In this document: piece by piece, positions 12,502-24,889 of the stretch | Numbering within the stretch: the stretch's first letter is position 1 | How the letters are laid out: every line of letters starts with the position of its first letter | Source: Adiantum capillus-veneris | Lineage: Eukaryota; Streptophyta; Polypodiopsida; Polypodiales; Pteridaceae | Direction: 5' to 3' | NCBI GenBank assembly: GCA_014529385.2 | Contig: CM043958.1 | Coordinates: forward strand, 158,076,793-158,140,792 | Length of the DNA: 64,000 bases | Translations under genes and position numbers: made by a program | The notes under the pieces: generated by a model | What the model was told of the DNA's origin: nothing | The model's database searches: none | What the model saw: only the letters and a program-made list of their open reading frames with translations

Positions 12502-12822
12502 TTGTCATCAAGATTAGATTATTTGGAAAAGGTAGATGAGCTATGCCTTCAAGTTATAGCATCTATCTATGCTCAGAGAAGATGCCAAAAAGAGTCCTTT
12601 GACAGGCATATACGGTCAAAAGATTTCAAAACAAGGGATTATGACTTGGTGTATACCCTGAAACAACATGATAAAAAACTCAAAAGGCAAGGGATGGAAC
12701 CCTTTGTAATCAAAAAATTGTCACCAAGTGGGGCCGTCAAGCTTGCGACACTAGATGGAGAAGAAATGCCTAACTGGATTATTGGATGCAGGTTCAAGAA
12801 GTATCATCTACCACTAACCTAG
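12502..12822 (+). pseudogene. gypsy integrase C-terminal module
   Basis: 106 aa beginning MSSRLDYLEKVDELCLQV. It has the layout of the gypsy pol tail: a helical RLDYLEKVDE...QRRCQKESFDRH part, then the beta-rich SH3-like piece with PSGAVKLATLDGEEMPNWI and CRFKKYHLP. It follows the DDE core directly and is separated by stops. Confidence 0.75.
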
Positions 12823-13383
12823 GAGATGCTACATCGGATTCACACATTATTGAAGAAGCACAAACAAAAGCTAAAGAACGAATGGTTAAACAAAGGCTTC
12901 TACAACAACAAAAGCAACAGGGAAGACCATTGCAATCAACGCTATTTTCATAAAAGAATTTGAAGAAGAACATTCCTACAGTACAAAAACATTGAACATG
13001 AGTCTAATAGACATGCTTTGAGAGTCTCATGCGCTCAGACCAGCCTAGCCATAAACTAACCACCATGGCACAAATCCCTCTTCTTGAAACTTATTCGTTT
13101 CACCAAGCCCATTTGGGTTGTGTTTCAAAATGTATTTGCCTGCTGAACATCGATCATTTCAATCAAATCAAAAGCTAGCATCATGAATCTATTCGCTCTT
13201 CCTACATGACATGACCCGACAACCTGCAAATTAAGGCACTGATCTCTTGCTTCAACCTCATTGGTCACAATCAAAAGATGTTACTCCAACACAAAACTCC
13301 TTCGTGATTAAATCGTTAAGAGTTGTTGGCAATCAACTCACACATGCTTTGTGATATGAGACTTTGACATGGCTATATTTTGG

Positions 13384-13492
<109 letters not shown>

Positions 13493-14641
13493 TTGTGCTC
13501 CTTTATGACTCTGGATGATTGGTCTCCACAATGCCTTTTCAAGTTTCCTTTTGAAATGTAGCCAAATCGGCTCATTGAAGACAAATGGAAAAGGCATACT
13601 ATAATGTCACAAGCTTGCAGTTCAAAAATTTGCTCAAAATTAAACTATTTCAAAATAATGTGAAATACCTATACATGCAAAAAATTCTATAAGCGGACCA
13701 TATTTGAAAGCAACTCTATGGGTACTCTCACCTTCAAGTATAAATTTTAGAGTAAGTTTTGGTAGGGGGGATTACTAGGGTTATTTTTAAGATTGATTTA
13801 AAACTTGAAACGCAAGGTTGAAGGGCCCATAGGACATGAAGTGAATTTTAGTCATCATGTATATTTGCAATGTTGGCAGATCAACCTCAAGCATTAAAGA
13901 TTCAATCAGCAATTGGACAAGCCTTACCAATTTGCGATGTGAATTCACAAACCTAACGAGTTTGAATGAGGATCAACTTCATCTTTTTGAGGCATTTGGA
14001 AAATAAGTCCTTGATTGACCCTTCCAGCTTAGTACTATCCAACAAAATACTTGAACACAAAGCCAAAACTGATCCCTTACCCATTGTCGAGTCACGATAT
14101 GAGTGTTCGAGAAATTTGTGCCTCAGCTCAATCTTGAGCCGGTTAAAAAGTCAAATCAACCGATTGAAGAAAGGGGGAGAAGGAAAAAATCCGCTTGATT
14201 TTTTTCAAAAAAAGAGTTAAATTATAAAAAATACCAATTATTTTGAAAAATTTCCTCTTTGAATCTATTCTAAAGGGCATTTTGTATGTTTGTGAAATTG
14301 ATTTTCCCTGAACGCTGCACATTATAGTGGGGAATGCGGATAGGAAAAGTGGCATGATGTGTCGCATAAAAGAGCTACTTTTGAGCACTCAAATCACAAA
14401 GGGTAGCATTATCAATAGGCCACGAATGTTCTTTAAAATGTAGACTATCAAACTTTCATATTTCCTAATGGCTTGCAAAAGGCAAAAGGTGATGGATCGT
14501 AGCTTACATGCTTGTCAATAACAAGGTTGTAACCAAGGGTTGGTGAGTATACTTAAAGACGGTGAAAGATAAAGTCGATCAGAAGTCATAGTATGATCTG
14601 TTGATGAAAAAAATAAAATTACCAACCCCAACCCCAACCCC

Positions 14642-14643
<2 letters not shown>

Positions 14644-14675
<32 letters not shown>
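14644..14675 (+). repeat. poly(C) run, 32 bases, after four CCAACC units
   Basis: A CCAACC-like tandem stretch (14,622-14,643) runs into an uninterrupted C tract. On the minus strand this is a G tract able to form G-quadruplexes. Confidence 0.95.
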
Positions 14676-14677
<2 letters not shown>

Positions 14678-15042
14678 GTTTTTTTGTCTCAGCCACTAGA
14701 TTTAGGACTAACAAGGTAGTCTCATTAAAGACAAGAAGAGCTTTAAGAGAAGCTATGAATATGAAGATCAAGATAATTGAAATGAAAGATTGCCGTTCAT
14801 CACACATATTCCATGAATGTGATGGTTAAAATGCGTTTTCAGGATCCTATACACTTTATATTCCTAAAATTGAAAAAGGTCCTACTGTCATTGGTATTCA
14901 CAATAATTTTTCTCATTTCACAAACCTTACTTGTTTTAAATCACTAGTCTCCAACAAACTAAAATAGCAATTACCTTCAATCCTATTTTTATAGGAGGAT
15001 ATCTATGTAAGTAGACATGAACCTTTTAATAATGCACATTCA

Positions 15043-15628
15043 CCAATTAGCAATTGAAACTTGTCAAATTCATACACACCAAATCTTAGAAATTTTGGCA
15101 TTACGACGGTATGAAAATGAATAATTGAAAAGTTTTTAATCCAACATAGCATCAACATTGCATTGCATCAACATAGCATATACATTACATTGCATCATCA
15201 TGGTGGGATCTACACATCTTTAGATTCTAGGGAGGTTGAGAATACCACCTTGATTACCTTTCCACTGAAGATCAATTGAATGGTTGAATGCTCAAATCCT
15301 TCATAGCAAATTAGTAAGTTAGCAAAAATTAGCCAAGTTAGCAAGGGGTTAGTGTGCAATTAGAGTGTGTAAACACACAATTGGCAAGATACGGTGACAA
15401 ATTAGGGAATTATGAACACATTGCTTCATGCACACACATCCAAAATCCACAAAAACATAAAACAAGTGCAATTAGTGAGGGAACACATTCGATTATGCCA
15501 CAATTACACTAGCGTAGGCCATCATCCTCGGCAACGACGCCAAATGTTGGGGGTTCCATTGTTGCAATAGCTCCAATGACCAACAAAATTGTTAATATGG
15601 AGGGATGAGCTACCCAGCTAGGGCATCG
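15043..15628 (-). repeat. fragment of non-coding LTR element (internal end, PBS, LTR start)
   Basis: Matches 27,898-28,490. The LTR part begins at 15545 (TGTTGGGGGTTCC) and is cut at 15628 by the LINE. On the minus strand the LTR is followed by TTTGGCGTCGTTGCCGAGGA, close to the TGGCGCCGTTGCCGGGGA primer site common in plant gypsy-type elements, so the element reads on the minus strand. Confidence 0.75.
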
Positions 15629-16985
15629 ATCTCCATAAAGGGAGCAGCTAGCTCCGCTTGAATGATATCATGTGATACGAAGGCCTTGCCTCTAATCAGT
15701 CAAGAGATCATAGATACCAAGGGCCTCTCCATACTTTTCAACCCCCATATATCATAGTTGATGCCACCAGAGAATCAAGGAGCCATAACTTTGTCCGAAG
15801 TTCCTGGAACTGAACCTACGAACAGCACCTCTTCAAGCCTCCTGAAGCCACATAAGCTCTAGTGAATCTAGTCTTTGCTGCTCTCCTTAGAGAATATCTC
15901 GGCCCAATGAAGACTACCCCAAGGTAAGTGTATGCATCTGTAAACTCCACAATCTCCTGACCATATGTGAAAGTAGGTGATTTTCTCCCGATACACTGTG
16001 GTGTGGTGTTAAACACCATAACGTTGGTTTTACCAAGGTTTATCGACAGTCCACTATCCTCTGCAAAGCTATGTAGTGCATCCAATGTCGCTCCACATCC
16101 TATGGTGAGTTAGAGATCAACACGATATCATCAACATATAACAACAATGGGATCCACGTCCCTATCGGGTGGGCACCTCTATCACCTTCTCTGTCAATGT
16201 AACCAAACACCTCATCAACATACATACCAAATAGAGTAGGAGACAATGGGCAACCTTGTTTCACCCCAATAGTGGAGTAGACTAAATCGAATACCCCTTC
16301 CAGAGTGTGTACATGTCCCATAACTGATCTATATAGAGCCATAATCCCCCAAATCAACACTATGGGCACCCCCATGTCCTGCCGTCTGCGCAATAGTTGA
16401 GCTCTTGGTACCATGTCAAATGCTTTACAAAAATCCACAAAGCTGCAATAAACCCGTCTCCCATGTGACCTTTCCTCCTCAATGATGGCCCTAAGTGTCA
16501 GAATACGATCAAGAGTGGAGAAACCCCTCTTGAAACCTGCCTGACCCTATGCCCGTACACCCCTCACTCTCTGCTCAATTACTCAATTGCTTCTCAAGAA
16601 TAAAAGCATACAACCATGCCAATGTGTTTCCAACCATAATAGTGCGGTAGTTCCCAGGCTCTGTAGGATCGCCTGCCTTGAAGATAGGCACAATAGTAGA
16701 CAACCTCCAAGTCTCAGGTAACCCGTCATACATGGCACGCTTAAACAACATTGCAAGAACCTCTACCAACATATCCGTCCCATGTATAAAATGCTCCACT
16801 ACTAGACCATCATGATCACATGCCCTCCTGGTCCTCATCATGATCTCAGTGGTAAAGAAGGTGCTCATAGCTGGGCATGGCTCTGTAGGATCTGGAAGGG
16901 CGTCCTGTCCTGGAATCGTATATAACAATGTCTCATATTGGCCCCATACATCATGAGAAGTAATCACTGGGGGAGGGGAGTGCTC
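15629..16985 (-). pseudogene. 5'-truncated LINE reverse transcriptase
   Basis: Minus-strand pieces in order: PETWRLSTIVPIFKAGDP and GNYRTIMVGNTLA (16,575-16,967), GQAG/F near 16,545, VDFCKAFDMVPRAQLL, GVKQGCPLSPTLFGMYVDEV, LLLYVDDIVLIS (16,100-16,438), then GLSINLGKTNVMVF and AYTYLGVVF (15,816-16,085). These are RT blocks 0 to 7 of a non-LTR retrotransposon, with YVDD as the catalytic box. A further match (SHDIIQAEL) reaches 15,630. The endonuclease is absent and frames change at least three times. It is a different family from the L1-type LINE at 47.9-54.6 kb. Confidence 0.9.
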
Positions 16986-17394
16986 ATGAAAGAGTCAACA
17001 TGCCGCTCTTGAGTCTCTACTCAAGAACAACTGATACAAGTCTCTCTCCATCTTGGGCAAGGTAAGCTTGCTTTTTTCGTTGCACAAGGTGCTAGGAAGT
17101 GATCCGAGACTTTCTGTAAGTGATGACTCTTAAAAAAATATTCCTGTAAAGTTGGGTTCTCATCTCTCACTCATCATCATACCAACTATTATGGGACATG
17201 CTCCCAGAATGTCGCTTTTGATCCGGCTGAGTCTCTGAAGTTGGGCTCTCATCTCTCTACACTCCTAATCATACCAACTATTCTAGGGTATGCTCCTAGA
17301 ATGTCATTTTTTTTCCGGGTGAGTGTGTGGGTATGCCTCTAATGCAACACCATGTAGTGTCTTGTCTAGTAAAGTAGTGTACTCCTCCACTGAT
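16986..17394. repeat. region with an ~85-bp tandem duplication
   Basis: The stretch around 17,151-17,228 (GTTGGGTTCTCATCTCTC...CATACCAACTATT...ATGCTCC.AGAATGTC) recurs at about 17,240-17,316 with differences. No gene is visible on either strand. Confidence 0.7.
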
Positions 17395-18215
17395 AGGCCT
17401 GGACCAACTATGCATAGACGATCTAGATCTCCTCTGTATAAATTGAGTCGGTTTTTGGTGTAAATGTATAACGGGTACGTCACCTGCCACTTGATGTTTG
17501 GGTTGTACTATACTGAAATGAGATGGACATTTTCAAGTGAACACAAACATCTGTTACAAGTTTTTCAGGCACTACAGCAACATCGATTGGTCATAAATGC
17601 AAAAAAGAGCGATTTTTTTTGCAAGAGATACATTTTTTTGTCCTTTGCGTATGTTGACTCAGAAAGGGGTTCCTTTCTCATGGGAGCAGTCGTGATGCAA
17701 GAACGCCATGTGATAGCTTATGAGAGCAGGATGTTTTCACGTCCTTAATGCGTTGCAAACATTTACAATAAAGATTTTTTGGCACTGATCCACGCTCTTA
17801 CTTAGTGGTGCCATTTTCTACTCGCAGCTGACTTTACAATTTTCATCGACCATTAGAGACACTACTTATTTTCATAGAAGCAACTATCAAAAAAGCAAAT
17901 GAGATGAGAAAATATTCTATCACAGTTTCACTTTCAGATATTCCATGTATAGGGACAAAAAAATGTGGTGGCAGATGCATTGTCTCGCAAGCCCTTGGCT
18001 TTTTCTATTTTCACGATACATCATAGAAGCTTCAAGAATATGGTAGACCAGTACACAATAGACTCAGATTTCTCAGATATCTTCTCCCAACTATAGAGTG
18101 GGGAGAGAGTTGCAGGCTATTCCATACGGGACTGCTCTTTGATGCAAAACATGATGTTGCAAAAAAGGTTATGATAGAGTGCCATTGTCTACCTTTCTCG
18201 GGTCACTGCGGCATT
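17395..18215 (+). pseudogene. gypsy RT/RNase H fragment
   Basis: 17,464-17,748 reads SEHKHLLQVFQALQQHRLVINAKKSDFF, the RT thumb of gypsy pol, then MGAVVMQERHVIAYESRMFS from RNase H. Beyond the stop the frame continues DFLALIHALTQWCHFLLAADFTIFIDH and NVVADALSRKPLA, the RNase H end, and finally CHCLPFSGHCG, the start of the integrase zinc module. Multiple stops. It diverges strongly from the 7.4-13 kb element, so it is another lineage. Confidence 0.85.
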
Positions 18216-18427
18216 GATACCACTCTCTCATTCCCTCTCTCCACAAAAAGTAAGAGGAACCATCATTCATACTAAAATCAATCATTGAAGGAAGGAAATA
18301 AGTAAAGATTTGTAAAAGTGTAAAGTCTCTCAATTTTTCTCTGATAAGAAACAAAATGTCTTTAGAGAAGCTCTCTGGATATTTTTACCTTTGACTAAAA
18401 CCTAAAATTTTCAAACAGATCATTTGG

Positions 18428-18700
18428 ATGGCTCTTACCTCAGGTCGAGTAGGGCTACTATTGGCCTTGAAGAGCATGTTACGAGTTGCTAGTATTCCAA
18501 GGGAGCAGATAGCAGAGGATATCTTAGAGTACAAGAAGCTCCCCGACGAGGAATTGGAGGCTACCATACGCCAACTACAGGAGGCCTTGAGACCCGTATG
18601 CCCAGACCAAGGCTCTTCTCAAGAGCCTTTAGCAGAAGCAGCAAATAGGTTGAATCTCTTTTTATATAAAGTATGTATGCATCTATATGTATATATATAT
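18428..18700 (+). CDS. hypothetical ORF, unrecognised
   Basis: An open stretch starting MALTSGRVGLLLALKSMLRV, followed by an acidic helical segment (EQIAEDILEYKKLPDEELEA) and ending in microsatellite-derived Tyr/Ile codons. Only the first 75 or so residues look protein-like. I do not recognise it. It lies between a gypsy fragment and the CACTA pseudogene on the opposite strand and may be a captured exon or chance. Confidence 0.25.
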
Positions 18701-18959
18701 GTGTATATATATATATGTACATATATATATAGTGCACATAAGTATATCACTTCATCTCACCAAAACATGATAACCTTCTGATAATCGCAAGACCCCTCTG
18801 CCAGAGCCAACAACTACCACTACATTACCGCCACCAGTTAGACTACTCAGTGCGGCCACTAGACGACACTGTGGATTCCTTGAAGAGAAGCTATCTATTT
18901 TTCCTAAAGTGCAATTTGTGGATCTGTGCTCATCCATGAGTGAATCCAGTTCAAGGAGT

Positions 18960-21345
18960 GCTAACAACACCTGCAATCTCTATCTCATCCACGAGATGAA
19001 TGAGCACGTGGACTTGGATATCAAAAAAGGATGTCGATAACTCTTTCTCTGCCAAACAAAGGAGCTCAATGCATTCCCTTTTCTTTTGCCGTATTGACCT
19101 TGTGTCAATCTCCTTAGACATGATGCATCTGTAAAAGAAAATAGAAGAATAATGTGAAAAATGTTTATTAAAAGTACAAATATAAACATCCGCAAGCTAT
19201 ACAAATACCTTGCTAGCTTCCCTAAATGATAGATAATATCTTGGATACCACTCGTTAAGCAACCATCAATAACAAGGGGGAGAACATGCTATATGTATCA
19301 ATGTACAATCAAATTAGTATCTCTTGGTTGGAGGAAAGAGTTGTTACAATTAAAAAAATATTGGGTTACCTTGATGAAATTATGACAATCATGTGTCTTC
19401 CAGTTCAAAGACTTGTGCCATCCATAGTGAATATATTCTTCAATGAGGCACCGTATCTGGTAGGTGTGCAGATAGATCATATTCTTTGATTAATTGTGTC
19501 AATATCTCTGGAGGTAAGAACCCATGGTGGATGTGCATATTCTTTTCGATCCGTCTCTTCATCAACATGGGGCCACAAGTTGTGTTTGTAATTTTGATCT
19601 TTTAAGTCGTTTCGAGCTGCATCTGTGTCTTTCAAACCAATAAGATGTTTCCACAAAGAGTGGCTTAAATTTTTGAATATATGCATAGGATCAAGAAGAT
19701 GAATGATCTTCAATTTTTTCCAATACTGCAAAGAAAACCATACAGAGATAGAGGGAGTTAGAGAGGGTCATTCTCGAGATTAGTCATCATCTCTATCACT
19801 TGTAAGCTCTAACTCTGGATCGATAATAGATCCTTCGGTCCATTTTAGATACGTGTCATCCGTTCTGAACATCGTCCACTCTCGATCTTTCGATTGAAAT
19901 GTCTAGTCTGTGTGCTTCTATGTAGCAAATGATCTTCGGGTAAGAATCGTCTGTGTCGAAGGTATATATTTTTATTGAGCTGCTTACTATACGTAGGTTT
20001 CAACCAATTGCCGTATGAGGGACAAGCTTTATAATCTTTGATTGAGAACCCAACATCCATAGTGAAATATTTAGTATGATAATAAAAAATAGAATGAAAT
20101 AAAAAGGCGTATATGTATGTATTACTTAAAATGAAATCATTACCGGCACATAATCTGTAGCCGAGAAAGTTGTGTATAGTCTATGCTAAAATTTTCGCAC
20201 TCTGAATCTCCTTTCATTTTCCAGTTTTGACATATCAAGCACGTTTATCCCTCTCCAAAACTCTTGGAGGTCGTCAATTAGAGGTGACAAGTATACGTTA
20301 ATGTTTTTAACTTGACGTTTTTCTCAAATTATGAGAGACAAACTAAATGCTCTTTTTTAAAACAAATAAAGGGTGGTAGATTGTAGTTAACTAGAACTAT
20401 TGACCAAGTAGACCATTTACTTGAGCGTATGGAGAATGGATTCACACCATCCAAACCAGCGTCCATCTTAATGTGTCGTCGTTTTGTTTCAAACTCGGGC
20501 CATTTTGTATTGATATGTTTGAAAGCAGGGCAATCCTAGAGAATTCTTATAATCCCATCCGTACTTGCATTCTTTGCTCCACAGTCAAAAGTCTTGTTAA
20601 ATCAGGGGTTCGAAATATGTTTTGTATACGGGATGCCAACAGAAAATGTCAAAGCACCTTATGAGAGATTTGTCCCCTCGTATCTTTAGAACGAGATGTT
20701 TATATTTTAGACATACTTTTTTATTTTGTATTCATTTGTATAGAAAATACAACCGCTGGGACATGCGTGTATGGTGTTGTAATTGAGTCCAAGCTTGCTC
20801 AAGATCTTTTTCACGTCATCTCTTGATGTAGAAAGGGTGTTGTTTGAGAGTAAGAACTTTTGAGATAGTAACCTGCAACATTTTGAGCAAAGACCACATA
20901 CAAATTATGTATTAAAATATTCAAAAATATTGCAATAAACATTGACAATGGAGAAGACATTTACTTTAATAGTGCATAACCGGATGCATTACTCCAAGCA
21001 TAATGATTTTAGAGATTCATATTAAGCAAACTCGTGCTTAATCGTGACAAATTTGCTTCTTCATAGATTTGCTCTAGCGCTTCCGCTCTAAGAAAACTTT
21101 CGTTATTGCATGCTTCACTTTCTTCGTACCAATCATGAATAAAATAATCCATGCCATCATCATCATCAAAAACATCATTCTCTTTGTCAAAATGCGAACC
21201 ATATAGTTTCTTTAATCTCTGATACCCATTTGGATCACTTTTATGACAAAGTTTCATGCAATCAATTGACCTACGTGAGATGCCATGAGAAGGTAAACGC
21301 ACATCATTTTCAACATCATACTCTGGAACCTATCACATAGACACA
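18960..21345 (-). pseudogene. CACTA (En/Spm) TNP2-type transposase
   Basis: Minus-strand segments in transposase order. 21,009-21,302: N-terminal acidic region (MDYFIHDWYEESEACNNES). About 20,750-20,860: VKKILSKLGLNYNTIHACPSG, the typical TNP2 start. About 20,560-20,640: TPDLTRLLTVEQRMQ. About 20,240-20,290: INVYLSPLIDDLQEFW. 19,845-20,060: WLKPTYSK...RRFLPEDHLLHR. 19,477-19,731: LLDPMHIFKNLSHSLWKHLIG. 18,960-19,130: EKELSTSFFDIQVHVLIHLVDEIEIAGVVST. This spans Transposase_21 from start to near its end. It is interrupted by stops, frame changes and probably introns. A deleted copy is at 45,641-45,935. Confidence 0.85.
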
Positions 21346-21466
21346 ATTATAAGCATTGAGTTAGGTCTTTGAGCGAGCTCAACGGAGCGAGCTTTTTTTT
21401 TTTGGAGTGCCGCTCTCCCTACCTCCCCTTCCTCCTCTTGCCGCCCATGTGCTTCCTCCTCTTCCC

Positions 21467-21471
<5 letters not shown>

Positions 21472-21535
<64 letters not shown>
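21472..21535 (+). repeat. (CT)n(CA)n microsatellite
   Basis: Compound dinucleotide tract in the left arm of the foldback element. A similar compound order recurs at 25,709-25,781 and 55,315-55,385. Confidence 0.95.
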
Positions 21536-21539
<4 letters not shown>

Positions 21540-21866
21540 GACGAGAGGGAAGGGTGGCAAGGGTAGAGAGAGAGAGAGATATATTTTAAAACAACAAAGC
21601 ACTAGCAGTATCTCTAGTTCCTCCCTTTTTTGGTAAAAGAGGGAGAGAGGGAGAGAACGAGAGAGTGATAGCAGGAGGGAAAGAGAGAGGGGGGCAATTG
21701 GGAGGGAGAGAGAGATAAAGAGAAGAGGGGTGGTAGGTGGAGAGAGAGTAGGAGACTGGGAGAGAGAGCGCGCATGGGGGGGGGGGGGGGTTTGTACAGG
21801 GTGAGCCTGTCTTTCTTTTAAAAAGACAATACACTTCCCCTCTCTCGCTCACAATTTTGTCACCCC

Positions 21867-21909
<43 letters not shown>

Positions 21910-22143
21910 CCCTTATCGATCTCTCTCCCACTGCATTTTTCTTTTTTCTTTCTCTGCCTCCTGTCACACTGTCGCTTGAGTCCCTCCAATCCCAATGAGA
22001 AATGAAATGAAATGGAATGAAATGCTATGTTATCTATCTTCGAAAGGCCAAAATGACCCATGCGACCAAATTGATACAATCTTGGTGGATCTAATACAAT
22101 GTCTGGTTACAAAATAAAATGAGGGAGAAAGGGGGGGGGGGGG

Positions 22144-22190
<47 letters not shown>

Positions 22191-22308
22191 AGAAGGGGGG
22201 AGAGGGGTCCGCAAGGGAAGGGAAGGGTTGGGCAGGGGGGGGGGGAGATTGTGAGAGGGGGAGAGTGGAGTGTAGTTTTATTTATTTATATAAAGGCAAA
22301 GAAAGAGA

Positions 22309-22415
22309 GTGCAAGGGGTGCTTAGGGCAACAAAAAAAAAGTCATCCAAAGCAATAGCGATATCGCTATTGCTTTGGATGACTTTTTTGTTTTGTTTTGC
22401 CTAAGCACCCCTTGC
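22309..22415. repeat. central palindrome of the foldback element
   Basis: Perfect 21-bp arms at 22,341-22,361 and 22,362-22,382 meet at GCGATATCGC, are extended by an A run and a T run, and then by GCAAGGGGTGCTTAGGGCAA and its inverted partner. It has no loop, so it is a junction of two inverted arms rather than a spaced hairpin. Confidence 0.9.
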
Positions 22416-22476
22416 ACTCCCTTTCTTTTCCTTTAAAAAAAAAAAAAATACTACGCTTCACTCTCCCCTCCCCCTT

Positions 22477-22519
<43 letters not shown>

Positions 22520-22815
22520 AAGTTCGAGAGTCTGAGTACCACACACTTCTACAGTGCTCAACTTTTGGTCACATGCAAACTTACTTCCTTCACATTTTCA
22601 GAGATGACCTAGACCTACATACTTTCCTCTCCAAGCCATAGTGTGGGCTCTCCATTACGACTCTCATCACCACAATTTTGGACCATCAAGAATCACTCAT
22701 CAGCCACACAAATACTACATCACATGTAACTTTGGTCCCATATGTCATATTTGACGTCCGAGGACGATAATAAAATCTATCTATCTACCTCTCCCTTCCC
22801 CGCTGGCTCCTCCAT

Positions 22816-22859
<44 letters not shown>

Positions 22860-23157
22860 TCATTTTCCTTTGTACCCATGCATTGTATTAGATCCACCAA
22901 GATTGTATCAATTTCCTCTCTCATAGGTCATTTTTGCCTTATGAAAATTCTTAATATAGCATTTCATTCCATTTTAGTTAACATAACAATTCATTCCATT
23001 TTGTTTCATTCCTCTCTATGGTTGGAGGGACTCAAGGGGTGGTGTGGTGGAAGCAAAGAGAGAGAGAAAGGGAATAGGGGGGGGGAGAGGGGTGGCAAGT
23101 GGAGAGAGAGATAGGAAGGGATAGGGAGAGCAGGATAGAAGGACACACACACACACA

Positions 23158-23194
23158 AATATATAAATATATAAATAAATATATATATACAGAC

Positions 23195-23255
<61 letters not shown>

Positions 23256-23257
23256 CA

Positions 23258-23319
<62 letters not shown>

Positions 23320-23332
23320 CATATATATTTAT

Positions 23333-23370
<38 letters not shown>

Positions 23371-23372
23371 GT
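23158..23372 (+). repeat. compound (TA)n(CATA)n(CA)n microsatellite
   Basis: TA repeats interrupted by about eight ACAT units (23,250-23,285), then CA repeats. The Ile/Tyr/Cys/Val ORFs across it are artefacts. Confidence 0.95.
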
Positions 23373-23464
23373 AAGAGAGAGGAAGGGGAAGGATCGGAGC
23401 TAGGGAAGAGGGAGGGGCGGACGTAGAGCAAGGGATGGGGGCCAGAGAGAGGAAAGAGGTGGGC

Positions 23465-23512
<48 letters not shown>

Positions 23513-23680
23513 AGGGGGCAAGAGAGGGAATGGGCTGGAGGGATCATGAGAGGGAGAGAAGGGGAGCGATGAGAGGGTCTAATTTTTTTTTTAAAATGGA
23601 GGCACTAGCAAAATCGCTAATGTTTTAGGTTTTTTTAGAAAGATAGAGAGAAAGAGAGGAGAATTTTAATGTCACAGAAA

Positions 23681-23683
<3 letters not shown>

Positions 23684-23746
<63 letters not shown>
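23684..23746 (+). repeat. (GA)n microsatellite
   Basis: An uninterrupted run of about 31 GA units near the right end of the foldback element; a longer version is at 46,628-46,707 in the second copy. Confidence 0.95.
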
Positions 23747-23747
<1 letters not shown>

Positions 23748-24167
23748 CCTTGGCTACTGCACTGGAGGGAGGGGTGGCAATGGGCGGTGGTGGTAGGAGT
23801 AGGAGTGGCACATGGTGGTAGTAAGTTAGCACCAATGACCACCAGCGGTGGGCTAGGGTGGTGGGTGGTGATGGGTGCTAAGGGGCGGCAATGGGAGGTA
23901 GTGATGGTGGGATGAAAAAAAAAAATCTTGCTTCGTTGAGCTCGCTCTGCTACCGTCCCCATAAGCATTTTATATACAAAAATCAAACTTAATATTTTGT
24001 AGCACATACGTAGCATTTAAAAAAGAAACAAATTGATTAAGCCAAAAAATTAATAGTATCAAACATAGGTGTGTAAATTTTAGAATTTTGATAAATACTC
24101 CACAATTGCACATTTCTTGTACGCTTTTACATATTCAATCTAGAGGTGGAGGTGCTCTTTCTGGCCT

Positions 24168-24889
24168 TCAAAATCCGTAGTTTACTAATGGTTCATCACC
24201 GACACATAATGATCTAATGGCATTTACAAGAATGTATCTTGGAATATCTCTGCTCATGTACTCCGATTCATATCCATTTCCGCATTCCACAAATGTGCAA
24301 TTGGTTCTTGAATTCCTTCCCGAATACTATTAATTAAGCCCGCTATGTTTCCATGTGTATATGGTATGCTATCTAGATAAAGTCTTTGACTTTTTGCATG
24401 GGTAATGCCTCTATCTAAAAGGGATGTTGCATTGAGACACAAACCATAAGTGGTTATGCTATGGATGTAGTGTGCCAACTGATGCTAAAGGCCCCATCCA
24501 TATATAGGTCCACAAAACCACATAAGGGTCGCCTCTAAATGTGGTGGGACTTGTAGATTTTGTGCAATGAATAGGCCACGATATACCATTTGAAAGCTAG
24601 AAAGAGCTATTATGTAACGAGCACCCCAAAAGCTAAAAACCTCTCCATCTCTAGGAAGAGATTTTCCATGCCATCCCCCATAGTGTCTGCAATTATATGT
24701 ATGTACTAAAGATAAAAGACGATTGGGCAATGCATAATCGCCACGAGTCTTGCTCTCAAGGCTAGGAGGCAAAGGTTGTCGCAAGACCTCCATTTGCAAT
24801 TTCTGGATTGCATGACCATGTCATGTGTGAGAATGACAAGCAGCTTGATCATAGATGGCATCCTCATCATCAACTAGAGATGCATGTCC
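24168..24889 (-). pseudogene. SET-domain-like exon (copy A)
   Basis: Minus strand, read from a probable splice acceptor (AG before 24,889) to TGA at 24,168. Segments resemble a SET methyltransferase domain: CGPIYGW then HYIHSITTYGLCLNATSLLDRG, YTHGNIAGLINSIREG (place of the GN-x-ARFINHSC motif) and PRYILVNAIRSLCVGDEPLVNYGF (place of the A-x-R-x-I-x-x-GEEL-x-x-DYG motif). SET enzymes methylate lysines from S-adenosylmethionine. The His-Ser-Cys of the motif is not conserved. A TAG after YGWGL and a frameshift after DMNRST disable it, and both defects are also in copy B. Family assignment is by eye. Confidence 0.5.

Larger units (their letters stand above)
7389..13060 (+). mobile_element. decayed Ty3/gypsy LTR retrotransposon
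   Basis: Order on the plus strand: gag, aspartic protease, RT remnant, RNase H, zinc-binding module, integrase, C-terminal module. Integrase last is the Ty3/gypsy order. Nearly every domain carries stops or frameshifts and the RT palm is missing. The leader before 7445 is shared with 45,400-45,638, where the body has been deleted in the other copy. No 3' LTR could be delimited. Confidence 0.9.
21358..23960. mobile_element. long inverted-repeat (foldback / Mutator-like) element
   Basis: Flanked by the 9-bp direct repeat ATAAGCATT at 21,349-21,357 and 23,961-23,969, the target duplication length of Mutator-like elements. Both ends carry GAGCGAGCTCAACG.AGC followed by an A/T run, in inverted orientation. 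The arms meet at a palindrome centred on 22,361; the segment at 21,960-22,110 is repeated inverted at 22,870-23,060. No transposase. The arms are swollen by (CT)n/(GA)n/(TA)n tracts, so left and right differ in length. It interrupts the DNA just upstream of the CACTA pseudogene. Confidence 0.75.

Noticed and set aside
17296-17490. 64-aa minus-strand ORF
   Set aside because: Lies opposite a gypsy pol fragment, has no motif and ends in a duplicated stretch.
23006-23547. ORFs of up to 171 aa rich in Ser-Leu, Ile-Tyr or Cys-Val (also at 13.4, 21.4-23.8, 36.7-37.1 and 46.1-46.8 kb)
   Set aside because: They are translations of (CT)n, (TA)n and (CA)n tracts, open on both strands, with no protein features.
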